Shown piece after piece: positions 1 through 9,453 of a stretch of DNA of 36,705 bases (its first letter is position 1; each line of letters opens with the position of its first letter). The notes below the pieces were generated by a model. It searched no databases. It worked only from the letters and a program-made list of their open reading frames with translations, and was not told where the DNA came from. This DNA is from Gracilaria caudata. Its lineage: Eukaryota > Rhodophyta > Florideophyceae > Gracilariales > Gracilariaceae. Made by a program: the position numbers and the translations under genes. Location of the stretch: the NCBI GenBank assembly GCA_030374735.1, contig JASCIV010000159.1, positions 1 to 36,705 on the forward strand, read 5' to 3'.

Positions 1-25
1 TCCCTCCCCCCCACCACCCGTCCGC

Positions 26-958
26 ATGTCGTCGCTCGCGCGCGCGCCGCGCGCCACGCTGCTTGCGCTACTGCTGCTGCTGCTGCAGCTCAGCGCGCCC
101 GCGCTCGCGCTTTTCTGCGGCAAGCAAAACTGCTACGAGCTGCTGCAGCTGCCGCACAACGCCACCAAGCCGCAGATCCGGCGCGCGTACCGTCGTCTCT
201 CCGCCGAGACGCACCCCGACAAGCACCCCAACAACCAACAAGCCGCAGAGCGTTTCCGCGCGCTCTCCGCCGCGTACGAGGCGTTACTAGACGATGACAA
301 ACGCGCCAAATACGACGACTTTCTGCAAAACCCGGCCAAGTATTGGCAGTTTCTGGCGGAGCTGGGCACGGAGGTGTACGCGCCAAAGTCGAACGTGGCG
401 CTGGTGGTGCTGGGCATTGTGGGCGTCGCCACGCTGGTGCACTGGCTCAATTTGCGCCACTCGTACAACAGCGCGGTGCGACGCGTGCGCGAGTCGAGAC
501 AGTTTGAGCAACATGTGACGCGACTGGTCAAATCGAAACAGGCGAAGAGTCGCGAGCAGGCGCGCGATATGATTGATGTGCAGGTGGAGGGGCTGTCGCA
601 GCCGCATTGGAGAGACTTGTTGGTGTTCAAGTTGCTCAAACTGCCTTGTGCGGCGTTTGTGACGCTGCGGTGGCATGTGCGTTGGTTTGTGTCGTATCGC
701 GTGCGACGGTTGGAATACTCGCAGCGCGATAAGTTGTATCTTGTGCAACGCAACTTGCAAATGAGTGAGGAGCAATGGGCGGCCACTTCGGAAAAGGACC
801 GCCAAACGTTTCTGAGCGAACAGCTGTGGCTGCCAGAAAAGTGTGAGCAGTATCTCAGGATGAGACGCATTCAACTCAACCGACTGGGAAAGGGAAGCAA
901 GAAGAAGAAGAGCGCCACCCACTACACCGAAGCCGACGCGCTTAACACCTCCGAGTAG
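26..958 (+). CDS. DnaJ (Hsp40) ER-membrane protein, DNAJC25-like
   Basis: A 310-residue reading frame starts with ATG at the window edge. Residues 1-30 are a leucine-rich signal or membrane segment, partly encoded by a CTG run. A J domain follows (about 35-100) with the Cys-Tyr-Glu-Leu-Leu start and an intact HPD motif at residues 63-65, the site that stimulates Hsp70 ATPase. A hydrophobic helix lies at about 122-141 and another at about 208-228, and the C-terminus is basic (GKGSKKKKS). N-terminal signal, then a luminal J domain, then two or more membrane helices is the DNAJC25 arrangement, whose members are thought to recruit BiP at the ER membrane. The stop lies only about 64 nt from the end of the convergent copine gene. 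Family assignment is firm; the specific client is unknown. Confidence 0.88.
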   Translation: MSSLARAPRATLLALLLLLLQLSAPALALFCGKQNCYELLQLPHNATKPQIRRAYRRLSAETHPDKHPNNQQAAERFRALSAAYEALLDDDKRAKYDDFLQNPAKYWQFLAELGTEVYAPKSNVALVVLGIVGVATLVHWLNLRHSYNSAVRRVRESRQFEQHVTRLVKSKQAKSREQARDMIDVQVEGLSQPHWRDLLVFKLLKLPCAAFVTLRWHVRWFVSYRVRRLEYSQRDKLYLVQRNLQMSEEQWAATSEKDRQTFLSEQLWLPEKCEQYLRMRRIQLNRLGKGSKKKKSATHYTEADALNTSE

Positions 959-1022
959 ATAAAACTTAAAGAAGTTTGCGCTTTGTTTGTGTGTGTGTTT
1001 TTCTTTTACTATATGTTGGCTA

Positions 1023-3005
1023 CTACGAGTCGCGGGTGGGCGCCGTTTCGCCGCGCACCTTGGTGATATAACTCACCACCTGGTCGGGAATGCCGCCCAA
1101 CACGCGTTCGGCCAGCACCGACAAGTCGCCCTTAAAGTCCTGGTACGGCACAAACTGCACAAACTCGCGCACCGCAAACTGCGTGCCGCGTCGCAACGGC
1201 CCGTTGGCGCAGTCCAGCGCGTACATGCGCCCAAAGTCTTCGTCGCCCACGCCAATGATCACAATGGACAGCGGTAACGCACTCAGTTCCACCAGCTCCG
1301 CCACGGTGGCATCGTAGTCACTGATCACGCCGTCCGTCATGATCAGCAGCACCGTGTACGCCAGACTGTTGTTTCCGGCACGCACCGCGTCCTCGGAGCG
1401 ACGCGACACAATCACACCCACTGTGCGAAGCACCTCCGAAAACATGGTTGGCCCGAACAGTTGTACGCGATCTAATGTGGCCTTGTACGCGCGGATCAGA
1501 CCTTCCACGCCCTCGCAATAACGGTCGCCCAACTCGCTCTCGGTGACGGGGAAACAGTGCGACACGTTGTAGTGCGGCGGTAGATTCGCTCCAAACCCGT
1601 ACGCAGGGATTCGATAGTCGGACGAATAACTGGCCAACATGTTGGCCACCGCACGCATGGCCGCCTCGTATTCGTTGGGAGCACCCACACCCGCAGAGTA
1701 CGGCGGGTTGTAATGACGCGTTCCGGCCTTTCGTGGGTCGCCGTTTGACGAGGTGAAATCTATCGCACACACAAGACCAAAGTCGCACCATCCGCCGCGA
1801 AGGTAGTCGGTGAACGACGGTTCCTCTTTTTCGGCGAATTCTCGTATACTCAGTTGTCCCACGGGCTCTAGTTTCAACGTGGGCTCTCCCTGTGCGTTGG
1901 AGCACATGCGACGTAGCGCGGGGAATGTTGTGATGTGTTGGCCCACAATGCGTCCGCCTTCCGCAGAGTCGCTTTGAACCACCGCCAGTTTCAATAGTCT
2001 GCTGTCGTCACCCTCCGTCAGATCGTACTCTGACAACGTGAATGGCTCCAATTCCAGTCCTTGATCAAGATCCGTGTAGTCTTTCACATGCGCTGATTTG
2101 TAAACCTCTTCCCATTGTATGTCCGGTGCAGTGGGGTCCAATGCCGCAGAAGCGTCGTGTGGCGCGCGCATCACACTCAAGAACGGTACAAACGGCGGCG
2201 GCGCAGCTTCTGCTATCGAGATTTGTTGTTCGATTTGCTCGCGTTGCTTCTGTTGCACACTCACCTTGTTGACCAGGTGCGCGGGCAACACGTTCGGTTT
2301 GCGATCTTTTCGAAGACGGTTCTTCAACATCGATAAGCCACGACGTTGCAAGCTTGGCATATCGATCGGCGCGTTTGCTTGCGCTCGTAACGATTCTAAA
2401 TGGTGGTATTGCGCCGCTCTCTGTTCGTCAGACATGAGATTGGAAAGCGCCAACTGTAACGTGATCATCTTCTTTGCCGAAATCACCTCCTCTGCGCTCA
2501 GAGACACCATGCCCACAGGCTCTGAAGATCGCGCCATGTTGACGAGCGCCACCTCCAGAGATGCGCCGCGTGCAGACACAATGCTGCCCATCGTGCAATC
2601 CGCCACGCCGATAAGCGTGTGATGCTGCAGATTCTCCGACTGTGAACACCGCTCAAACACCACAACCCTCAACTGTTGATACAGCTCAAACCGGTACTCG
2701 ATCTGAAAGATGCGCTTGTAGGTGGGCGAGATTTGTCGTGCCACCGTGTCGGAGCGCGAAATCTCCTTCCAGTCCGACTTGCCGGAGGTGCGATGAAACA
2801 CCACAACAAACGAATTGGGCGCGAGGCCGTCGACGGTGCTCAGGTCGCGGCAGGAAATGCGCACGTCCACCTTGGTGCCGCGCGACGCCAGCGGGAACTG
2901 CGCCATCGCCGACGACGACCGTCGCGGCGCGGGCGACGGCACCGTGGAAGGCGGCGGCGGCGGAAACGGGATGGGCGGCGGCGGTCTTCGTGGCGGCGCG
3001 TTCAT
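1023..3005 (-). CDS. Copine-like protein (C2A-C2B-vWA)
   Basis: The first in-frame ATG is at 3005; the frame is open further upstream but without an ATG, so a protein of about 660 residues is called. A proline-rich N-terminus (about 1-30) is followed by a C2A-like domain beginning KVDVRISCRDL, a C2B-like domain, and a C-terminal copine/von Willebrand A domain. The vWA part is well conserved: MIDAS-type DFTSSNGDPR, HYNPPY, YGFGANLPP, LLIMTDGVISD and FVQFVPYQDFK. Copines are cytosolic proteins that normally bind membranes in response to calcium. Here the C2A ligand loop reads DGLAPNSF instead of a DP-containing loop, and C2B has lost its acidic loops and carries an insertion of about 85 residues. 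Calcium-independent behaviour is therefore an inference. An alternative start is the ATG at 2906. Confidence 0.88.
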   Translation of the reverse strand: MNAPPRRPPPPIPFPPPPPSTVPSPAPRRSSSAMAQFPLASRGTKVDVRISCRDLSTVDGLAPNSFVVVFHRTSGKSDWKEISRSDTVARQISPTYKRIFQIEYRFELYQQLRVVVFERCSQSENLQHHTLIGVADCTMGSIVSARGASLEVALVNMARSSEPVGMVSLSAEEVISAKKMITLQLALSNLMSDEQRAAQYHHLESLRAQANAPIDMPSLQRRGLSMLKNRLRKDRKPNVLPAHLVNKVSVQQKQREQIEQQISIAEAAPPPFVPFLSVMRAPHDASAALDPTAPDIQWEEVYKSAHVKDYTDLDQGLELEPFTLSEYDLTEGDDSRLLKLAVVQSDSAEGGRIVGQHITTFPALRRMCSNAQGEPTLKLEPVGQLSIREFAEKEEPSFTDYLRGGWCDFGLVCAIDFTSSNGDPRKAGTRHYNPPYSAGVGAPNEYEAAMRAVANMLASYSSDYRIPAYGFGANLPPHYNVSHCFPVTESELGDRYCEGVEGLIRAYKATLDRVQLFGPTMFSEVLRTVGVIVSRRSEDAVRAGNNSLAYTVLLIMTDGVISDYDATVAELVELSALPLSIVIIGVGDEDFGRMYALDCANGPLRRGTQFAVREFVQFVPYQDFKGDLSVLAERVLGGIPDQVVSYITKVRGETAPTRDS

Positions 3006-3463
3006 CTCTGCAGCGGAGGTGAAAGGGGAGGGGGAGGGGGGGGAGCGGAAAGGCGTCGGAGAAAGCGCGAAAACAATGGGCTGTGAGGCGCCAACGTTGA
3101 GCGCGGACGGGCGCGACGACGAGCAGTTGTCCTGCCGAGGCTTGAAAGGTTTTTGTTGGTGGTGCCGCAGGTGCGTTGAGGTGAGGTTGGTGGAGCATTG
3201 CACGCGCCGTGCCGCGCTGGCGCGCGTGCCGTGCTGTACGAGCCCAGCTGCTGCACTCCAGCAATGACGCCGCGCGCGGCAACTTGTTGGCGCGCCACGC
3301 CACAACCCACACCGCGGTGAGCGCACCTCAAAAACACAATGTCATTCTCCGTCGCCTTTACAAGAGTCAAAACAGTTAAACACGGGGTGTGCAAAAATAA
3401 CCAAATCCCCCCCCCCCCCCCCTCCTCTTCGTAGCAACACGCTTCGCCTGCCTTTTCCACGCT
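3006..3463. other. Copine 5' leader and intergenic spacer, no gene seen
   Basis: The copine frame stays open up to 3326 but has no ATG there, and its composition becomes Arg/Ala/Ser-rich, so I read it as untranslated leader or promoter. The stretch holds purine-rich runs (about 3020-3050) and the homopolymer listed separately. Confidence 0.5.
3407..3422. repeat. Poly-C tract of 16 nt
   Basis: An uninterrupted run of 16 C lies between the copine leader and the end of the next minus-strand gene. On the coding strand it is poly-G just downstream of the hemerythrin-like gene's stop. Its length may be unreliable because homopolymers of this kind are prone to sequencing error. Confidence 0.9.
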
Positions 3464-4741
3464 CTAATCTTCTTCCCCATCCTCTATGTACTCCTCCTCC
3501 GCCAATTCCACCTCAACGCCGTCCAAGTCTCCCAGTGGAGTGGCGTTCTGTCTAGATGCGCGCGCTCTTTCAAAGTCCGCTTTCATTTGCTTGGCTGCTT
3601 CTTCATCCACCCGATTCTCTTCCTGGATGAACTCTTCAAACTTTGCCGCGATTTGATAGTGTGCCACATCCATATCCTTGTCCCACGTCCCATATGCAAA
3701 GAACTTGAAGTCGCATGGAAACAGCACCGTGCTCTTCCATTCCAGCAGATCTGCATTTCTCATCCATCTTGTATAGATGGCAAGAAAGTCCTGATATCCC
3801 ACAAATTGAACCACATGTCGAACCACTTTCAGTTTCGCTTTATGAAGCTCCGAATTTGAAAACCGCTCCTTCACGATCGGTAATAGTTCATTCTGAATCA
3901 GCTTGCAGTATGCCTCCACTTCCTGTGTGAACAACTCACATTGTTGCCGCACATTTCCGAATCGTTCCCCGGCCGGTAGCGACGGTGTAAACGAGCTTCG
4001 AAGTCTCTCGATACAAGACAGTTGATGTTGAATACTGCCCCTCGCCTTCATTCTCGCGCTTTGACGAAGTGAACCGCGAAGAAGTCCACCATTTGCTTCA
4101 ACCCATCTCAAAACCACATGTTCATCCACCAACATATACCTCTCCACATACAACACAAACAGCGGGATCCACTGGAAAAATCTTTCCACCGCGCGATGTG
4201 TCAGCTTTTGGCGGTAGTCGTGCATCACATAAACCATCGAGTGCAAGTCAAGAGTCTCTGCTCGAAGTGAATTCAGACCGTGCACAACCAGCTGCGATGC
4301 TGCATCAGTGCATTGATGAATGGCCAATCCCGGATACTTTGCCAAAATAGCTTGCTTGGCGGAGATGCAACCTTTTCCAGTCGCCGCTCTAGATCCGAAT
4401 ACGGGGTCTGGCTTCGAACCAGCAATCTTCTCACATATACTCTTTGTACGCGACATGCTTCGTTCGAATGGCGGTTTAGACTGTCCTCTTGACGAAGGCG
4501 TTGCGGACGATTGCGCACGAGAACAGCGTGAAAATCTTGGCCGTGAAGACGTTCTGTCTGCATTCTCGGACGGAGATGACGCTCCTTTTCGGGAGGAGAG
4601 TGTGCGAAGAAACGCTGACCGACGCGTGGTGCTCTTCCTTGTTGACGGAGAACTTCGCTCACCATTGAGAGAAAAGAAGCTTGGCGATGGTCTGTCAATG
4701 GCAGTCGTCTGACCTTCAGAGAAACTCTGAGTCTCAGTCAT
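3464..4741 (-). CDS. Hemerythrin-like (HHE-type) helical protein, degenerate metal site
   Basis: A 425-residue frame starts with ATG at 4741. About the first 110 residues are Ser/Arg/Lys-rich and probably disordered. The middle is helical and resembles HHE cation-binding domains: VVHGLNSLRAETLDLHSM is like the first helix (His then LRxE), FFQWIPLFVLYVERYMLVDEHVVLRWVE is like the second, and VEAYCKLIQNELLPIVKERF is like the fourth. Several expected ligands are changed, for example Tyr where a His is usual (EAY, ERY) and Asn for one Glu, so iron or oxygen binding is doubtful. The C-terminus is highly acidic (about the last 15 residues). I do not recognise a named orthologue. The homology call is moderate; the reading frame itself is convincing. 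Confidence 0.62.
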   Translation of the reverse strand: MTETQSFSEGQTTAIDRPSPSFFSLNGERSSPSTRKSTTRRSAFLRTLSSRKGASSPSENADRTSSRPRFSRCSRAQSSATPSSRGQSKPPFERSMSRTKSICEKIAGSKPDPVFGSRAATGKGCISAKQAILAKYPGLAIHQCTDAASQLVVHGLNSLRAETLDLHSMVYVMHDYRQKLTHRAVERFFQWIPLFVLYVERYMLVDEHVVLRWVEANGGLLRGSLRQSARMKARGSIQHQLSCIERLRSSFTPSLPAGERFGNVRQQCELFTQEVEAYCKLIQNELLPIVKERFSNSELHKAKLKVVRHVVQFVGYQDFLAIYTRWMRNADLLEWKSTVLFPCDFKFFAYGTWDKDMDVAHYQIAAKFEEFIQEENRVDEEAAKQMKADFERARASRQNATPLGDLDGVEVELAEEEYIEDGEED

Positions 4742-5698
4742 TCCGTGTGTGGCGCAACAGGCTCGCTTCCTTTCGCGGAGAGCAAAACTGACCGAGCTCC
4801 AGAGGAAAGCCCAAAAGGCCTACCAATAATCGTACTAATCCAAAAGGTGACGCTTGGGAATGCGAAAGAAATTGGGCGAGGAAGGTTACGAGTGGCTGAG
4901 ACGCTAGAAGCGCAAAGATGGGGGAGACGGGAGCAAGCATAAAAAGGAGGCAGCCAAGAGCACCGGGTAAAAGTCTCATTTGGTGGAGCTGCTAGTATAA
5001 AGGTATTGGCACGTATGCACATGTGCACAAGAGTATTTCTTGGCGCCCGCTAAACGCTTCATACCATAGCCGTTTTTCTCACGGGGTACGACGGTTCACG
5101 CCCGAAAACGCGTTCTAGTAGCATCGCTTGAAGCAGGTTTGAATTGCCGAACATCCGCCCACGATACGCATCACAGTTTGTAGCCCATACTTAAATTGAC
5201 CGAGAATAGCTCGTCCAATCAGGTATACCAAGACACGTCACACCTTTCCATCCCCAAAGGTTAGACGGTTTATTATGTTAGCGTTCCTACCCTCGCCAAC
5301 AGCCTCCATCCCTTTATCCCTATCTTCCCCGGCTCGCCTCATATTGAAAGATGTTCTGATTTCTCAAATGCCCTCAACTCCATACACCTTTCTAAGTGGA
5401 AGGAAAACATGATACAGTCCTTCTCAACATGGACAACGTTGGCCTGAGCGTCTTTCCTGGGATTCGTACGCCTCATATGAACAACTTATTCTCAACCAAC
5501 AATGATTGATAGGCACTGGTGTGCTTCCATGTCCAAAACCGAACCACAAGTCTACTCAGCAGTACCCCACACAAGTGTTAACTCTTGCGTCGCACCGCCG
5601 TGGGGATTTTCGAACACTCATAATGACGAAATACTAGCAAGCTTGTGTGATACCCTGAAACATAGCTGAACAGAAACATCAAATCCCTTCGCAGCAAT
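4742..5698. other. Intergenic region, no supported gene
   Basis: Only short frames are present. One minus-strand frame at 4734-4979 has a hydrophobic N-terminus and overlaps the ATG of the downstream gene by a few bases, so it could be an upstream ORF in the leader, but nothing else supports it. I see no RNA gene, long repeat or clear promoter motif in 5030-5698. Confidence 0.5.
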
Positions 5699-6355
5699 CT
5701 AGTCCGGATTCTTTTTTGCAGTAGATCTGACCATTTTTTTCGAATACAGCCGAGCTTCTTCAATACGGATGGAGCTTTCCGCCGAGTCCGACGCCTTCCG
5801 TATTAATTCACTAGTAAGAAACTGTAGACGCTCAATTTCCTCCTCCAGAGGCTTAAGCCTGTCCCGCAACACCTTGCGAAGAAACACATGAAGTTCTTCT
5901 TCTTGAATTTGTTGCGATTGTGTATCAGGAGAAGAGTCTTCTGGCGGAGTTTGGAAGGTGGACTGTTTTCCAGTTATGGGATCTATTCCTTCAAAACGGG
6001 CCTCGTAAAGTTCGAGCCCTGGCCTTTCAAGTAGAGCCACAAGCTGGAAGAATATTAACATTGCAGCTGGTGGGACCAAAGCAGTGAGGAAATTGCGAAG
6101 ATGCCAGTCCCATCTTAACCTATAGCGGGGCTGACTCATTTTACCCTCCGGAGGCCTGAACAATGCGCGGAACTGCTCGACATTCACTCCTGGATTTGAC
6201 ACCTTACGGACGTTGCGTGAGGTATGCGGCTGAGAGCATAACTGTCTCCCGAACGAAGAATGCCGTGGGTGACTGTGCAACGCTCGCCGAAGCGGATATC
6301 CGTACCGGATTAAAGCCAGCATCGTCTGCTTTAGTTCGTGATTGATTTGTAGCAT
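5699..6355 (-). CDS. Single-pass membrane protein with C-terminal coiled coil, possibly organellar
   Basis: A 218-residue frame with ATG at 6355. Residues 1-60 are rich in Arg, His and Ser and poor in acids, as in mitochondrial or plastid presequences. One clear hydrophobic segment follows at about 88-110 (FLTALVPPAAMLIFFQLVALL), preceded by YRLRWDWHLRN. The C-terminal part from about 150 is charged and heptad-like (LRDRLKPLEEEIERLQFLTSEL), ending in KKMVRSTAKKNPD. This could be an inner-membrane assembly or scaffold factor, but I recognise no family, and organelle targeting is inference from composition only. It is the first of three same-strand small genes. Confidence 0.6.
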   Translation of the reverse strand: MLQINHELKQTMLALIRYGYPLRRALHSHPRHSSFGRQLCSQPHTSRNVRKVSNPGVNVEQFRALFRPPEGKMSQPRYRLRWDWHLRNFLTALVPPAAMLIFFQLVALLERPGLELYEARFEGIDPITGKQSTFQTPPEDSSPDTQSQQIQEEELHVFLRKVLRDRLKPLEEEIERLQFLTSELIRKASDSAESSIRIEEARLYSKKMVRSTAKKNPD

Positions 6356-6757
6356 TCAGTTCGACTCGAGATCGAAATTTGATTCGGCAGAGTTCAAACG
6401 GAGAGTGAGTCTGCTGTGAGAGAATCGAATCCAGTTCGGTTGGAGTTGTCCCTGAACGTGAACAGTAACTAAGCTGTAGAGTATCTTCCCAACGGCTGCC
6501 AGGGATAGTCCGCAAGAGCCGTGGGTGCGCAGGCTATTCTTCACTGGGGATCGTGAGTGCATGTACCCAAGCAAGGGTATACCTTCTACGTCACGAGAAG
6601 CTAAAAACTGGAAACGTGGAATATGAAGACCAGGGATAATTGCGCCAGAAAGCGCTGACTGTCAACTGGTTTATTAACGAAGTGGATGTGTTCGAAAAGC
6701 AGCTTCCAAGTATACAAGGGTAGTTACACTCGACAAGAACAAGACTCCAATACCTCC
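6356..6757. other. Intergenic region, no supported gene
   Basis: About 400 nt between two minus-strand genes. It should contain the promoter of the membrane coiled-coil gene and the 3' end of the neighbour's transcript. I see no conserved reading frame or repeat. Confidence 0.5.
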
Positions 6758-7162
6758 TCAAGACTTATCTTCTTCAGTCTTAAGGAGCGGTGTAGTTTCA
6801 ACAGCGTCCAAGGCTTTGCTAGCTTCACCAGTAACATTAGCGAGCGTGTCCTGCGCGGCGTCAACCTTATCCTGCAGATTGTCAACGACATCACCGACTA
6901 ATCCTGCAACACCACCCTTCTCTTCACCAGCTCGCGCTTCTGTTACCTCATGCACAGTTTCCGGTAGAGATTCGATGGCAGTGCTTGCGCTTCCGAACAA
7001 AGCCTTGATCTTGTCGATAATAGTCTGAAGCAATCCACTTTCGACGACGCTGTTCCAGATCGACTTGAGTACGTTGAGGAGCTGGTTCAGAGCACTTTGA
7101 ATGGCTGGAAGCTCCTCCTGGGCGGTTTGAATAACCGGCTGAGCGCGAGAAAGCAAGGACAT
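6758..7162 (-). CDS. Small amphipathic-helix protein of unknown function
   Basis: A 134-residue frame starts with ATG at 7162. The protein is almost entirely predicted helix with alternating hydrophobic and polar residues (IQSALNQLLNVLKSIWNSVV, LLQTIIDKIKALF), then an Ala/Glu/Asp-rich stretch (VVDNLQDKVDAAQDTLANV) and an acidic end containing ETTPLLKTEE. There is no signal peptide, no cysteine and no strong membrane helix. Such composition resembles apolipoprotein-, LEA- or lipid-droplet-coat-like helical proteins, but this is a compositional likeness, not a family match. It lies in tandem with minus-strand neighbours on both sides. Confidence 0.6.
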   Translation of the reverse strand: MSLLSRAQPVIQTAQEELPAIQSALNQLLNVLKSIWNSVVESGLLQTIIDKIKALFGSASTAIESLPETVHEVTEARAGEEKGGVAGLVGDVVDNLQDKVDAAQDTLANVTGEASKALDAVETTPLLKTEEDKS

Positions 7163-7649
7163 TGTGAGGCAAGATAGGGCACAACGAATGCGTGCCTCTT
7201 TTTCTTTGTGCGAACGAGGTTTACTGAGACGCAGAGGTTGAGAGTGTAGGCGTTTTTTTTTCTCTTATAGTTGAGGGGGCGACTCGGAAGCAAAAAGGAG
7301 TGAAAAGATTCATGCCCCGGTATAAAACTCTCAACCGTTTGGACCACCAATGCCCACGTTTGTCCATCCCTATGATAGGGTTAGCAATCCTTGCGTAAGC
7401 AACTTGCAAAGGTAGAACGCTACTGTGCGAAGAGTCCAAGCGCGGCGTCAGGCTGTTACAACCTGTTTTGTAAGCTAATGAAGAGGAGAACGTGGCTTGG
7501 GCCAACCTGTACCCATCCTAGCGGTTAACATGTCTAAGTTAACATAAGCTTTACGAAATCATGAGCTTGTGACCCAAGCGCGCTGACTACATACCCCAGG
7601 GGTACAATGTGTTGTGCCGCACAGGAGGGAGAATTGCATATGCAGCTCG
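7163..7649. other. Intergenic region, no supported gene
   Basis: Nearly 490 nt between the helical protein's start and the end of the pathogen-related gene. It holds a short T run near 7252 and only short frames of low quality. The promoter of the helical protein must lie here. Confidence 0.5.
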
Positions 7650-8420
7650 CTAGTTTCGGCCCTTAAAGGTTTCGCGCTCCAAAAAGGGGCATCCACTGCC
7701 AACGAGACTCTGTCCTTTCTCGAGACAAGAGGGTGCAATCTCACCATGCATCGCCTTCATGAATTCATCGGGCTTGTAGTATATTTCAATGCTCTTTATC
7801 TTCAACTCTTCGTTAAGCTCCACCACACCAAAGCCAAACATCTCGTACATCTTGCCGTCACCTTTCCGTCCTTTGAACTCACCGTCTTCGTGAAATATGG
7901 CCCAGTGGCGCCAAGAGAAAGACAGGCGTGGAGGAGCAGAGAATACTTGAAGCACTTCCCATGGAAATCCACCGAGAAATGCGCCGCGGAATAGCTCATG
8001 AGAGCTTTCAAAAGTTTCAAGTTCGTTGTCATATAGTTTTTTGTCAACGCCGGCAAGCAGCCAGTTGTAGTTTCCAACCCGAGCCCCTTCTTCCCCAACA
8101 AATGTCTTCGCGCCATTCGCGCACACACTATACGAATCATGATGTACTGATTCCCAGTGTTCAAAGTCCAAGTGAGTAGCTTCCATTTCCCACTTCTTCA
8201 CCGCATTTTCCACAATGCTCTCCAAAGAATTCGGCTCATGATTCATAGTCTTGCCGCGAAAGTACAAAAGATCGGCAACATCGTAGTTTGGAGGAGAGTC
8301 TTTCCATGGTCGTGTAGGATCGATTGCCGAGCGTAACGGTCTGACAAACCCGTATTTCCCTTGTAAAAGTTCGATTTCGTCCCGGACCTCCGCAGGGGTT
8401 AGATGATGCACGGGTCTCAT
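7650..8420 (-). CDS. Pathogen-related protein homologue (SnoaL/NTF2-like)
   Basis: A 256-residue frame starts with ATG at 8420. It follows the plant pathogen-related protein family (barley PR protein; Arabidopsis At1g78780 type) along most of its length: KYGFVRPLR, PWKDSPPNYDVADLLYFRGKT, LESIVENAVKKWEMEATH, FESSHELFRGAFLGGFPWEV, VFSAPPRLSFSWRHWAIF, and a C-terminal FGFGVVELNEELKIKSIEIYY. The family has an NTF2/SnoaL-like cone fold; no enzymatic reaction is firmly established, and the name comes from induction in infected plants. Length agrees with plant members, and the C-terminus adds a small Cys-containing tail (SCLEKG, GSGCPF). No signal peptide is seen, so it is probably cytosolic. Family assignment is strong, function unknown. 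Confidence 0.82.
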   Translation of the reverse strand: MRPVHHLTPAEVRDEIELLQGKYGFVRPLRSAIDPTRPWKDSPPNYDVADLLYFRGKTMNHEPNSLESIVENAVKKWEMEATHLDFEHWESVHHDSYSVCANGAKTFVGEEGARVGNYNWLLAGVDKKLYDNELETFESSHELFRGAFLGGFPWEVLQVFSAPPRLSFSWRHWAIFHEDGEFKGRKGDGKMYEMFGFGVVELNEELKIKSIEIYYKPDEFMKAMHGEIAPSCLEKGQSLVGSGCPFLERETFKGRN

Positions 8421-8591
8421 GATTCGATCAAAGCGACTTCTTATTGCTTTACAAACGAATGAGCGATTGCTTCCAATGAGTAAGTATAGATGTCACAATT
8501 CGAACTGCTGCCGGGTGTTTCGGGGTCACCAGCTTTCTGGATGTCGTTTGGGAGCACTGCCGGTGAGCTCGGAAGCAGTGTTCTACCTTTC

Positions 8592-8615
8592 GTAGCCCTT
8601 TTATAAAAGGGCTAC
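8592..8615. repeat. Perfect 24-nt palindrome
   Basis: The sequence is its own reverse complement with no loop (half-site GTAGCCCTTTTA). Its centre holds TTATAAAA-type TATA sequence on both strands, and it lies about 170 nt upstream of the pathogen-related gene's ATG. It could be a dimeric factor site overlapping a TATA box, or a cruciform-prone remnant. Confidence 0.85.
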
Positions 8616-9453
8616 AAAAGGTTTTATAAAAAAGACTGGTATGTAGCAACTCTTGCTACCCACGGAGAACGTCCTGATCTGGGGCGGCCTTTTCAATGAA
8701 TCAAAACGAAATTCAAACCGATGGACATGCCCTGTTATAACCTTACAGCGCCTACCTACATATAACACGAGTTACAAAATTCTTGCGCTGTTCTTGTATG
8801 ATTGCATGAAGCAATTTGAAAAGGAATATCATAGTTTTCCATGGACACAAACTGATGCTGTGGTACTCTGGAAAGAGGAGTGCTGCTCATGCAATAGAAG
8901 AAAAAGGATCTTAAGGCAAAAAGAAACTTCTGTGAGAATCTCCCATGCTTTTTTTGGACAATCCTCAGTACGTGTAGCTTGTAATGTTATCTTGAAAGTT
9001 TGTTTCATCAAAAGCCATGGTGGACCCGCTCCAACTTTTCAGCGGCCGTGTCGACGAAGGTAACCCTTTGTACTTCTAAATGCAGTAACTTTTACAGATT
9101 CCAAACTTTCGACACTTTCAGCGTCTGTCCAGAGACATTTCAACACTAAGTGCGAGCTCATGATGATGATGATGATCTCAAAGTCGGAGACTTGTATCCC
9201 AATCACTGGGATTCGCAATACAGTAGTGTACTGTATAACACGGGGCCGTATAACACCATCAGCATTGCACTGTATGACAAATTTCTGGGGCGATTCAGAG
9301 CAACGACGGAGGGTTACATCATAACTTAGCTAAAGTTACGTTTGCCCTTTTTGTGATACCTTCGTAATTGTCAAATGTGAATGGAGAGGCAGGTACGAAT
9401 CTAAGGTCAAACTTTTAAGTACTCGTAATGCGAATCAGAATGAAAGGCTCGAA

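Noticed and set aside
4385..4435. A tRNA T-arm-like GGCTTCGAACC motif
   Set aside because: It lies inside a coding region and no matching acceptor, D or anticodon arms could be built around it. No other convincing tRNA was seen.
4734..4979. A minus-strand frame with a hydrophobic start overlapping the hemerythrin-like gene's ATG
   Set aside because: Only 81 codons, probably a chance upstream frame in the leader. No family or conserved motif is visible.
9017..9320. An ATG at 9017 (MVDPLQLFSGRVDE) that could splice over a 38-nt intron at 9060-9097 into an 80-residue frame
   Set aside because: The intron would be unusually short, the downstream frame crosses an ATG-repeat run and resembles no family. 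It is worth an RNA check but is not supported as a gene.
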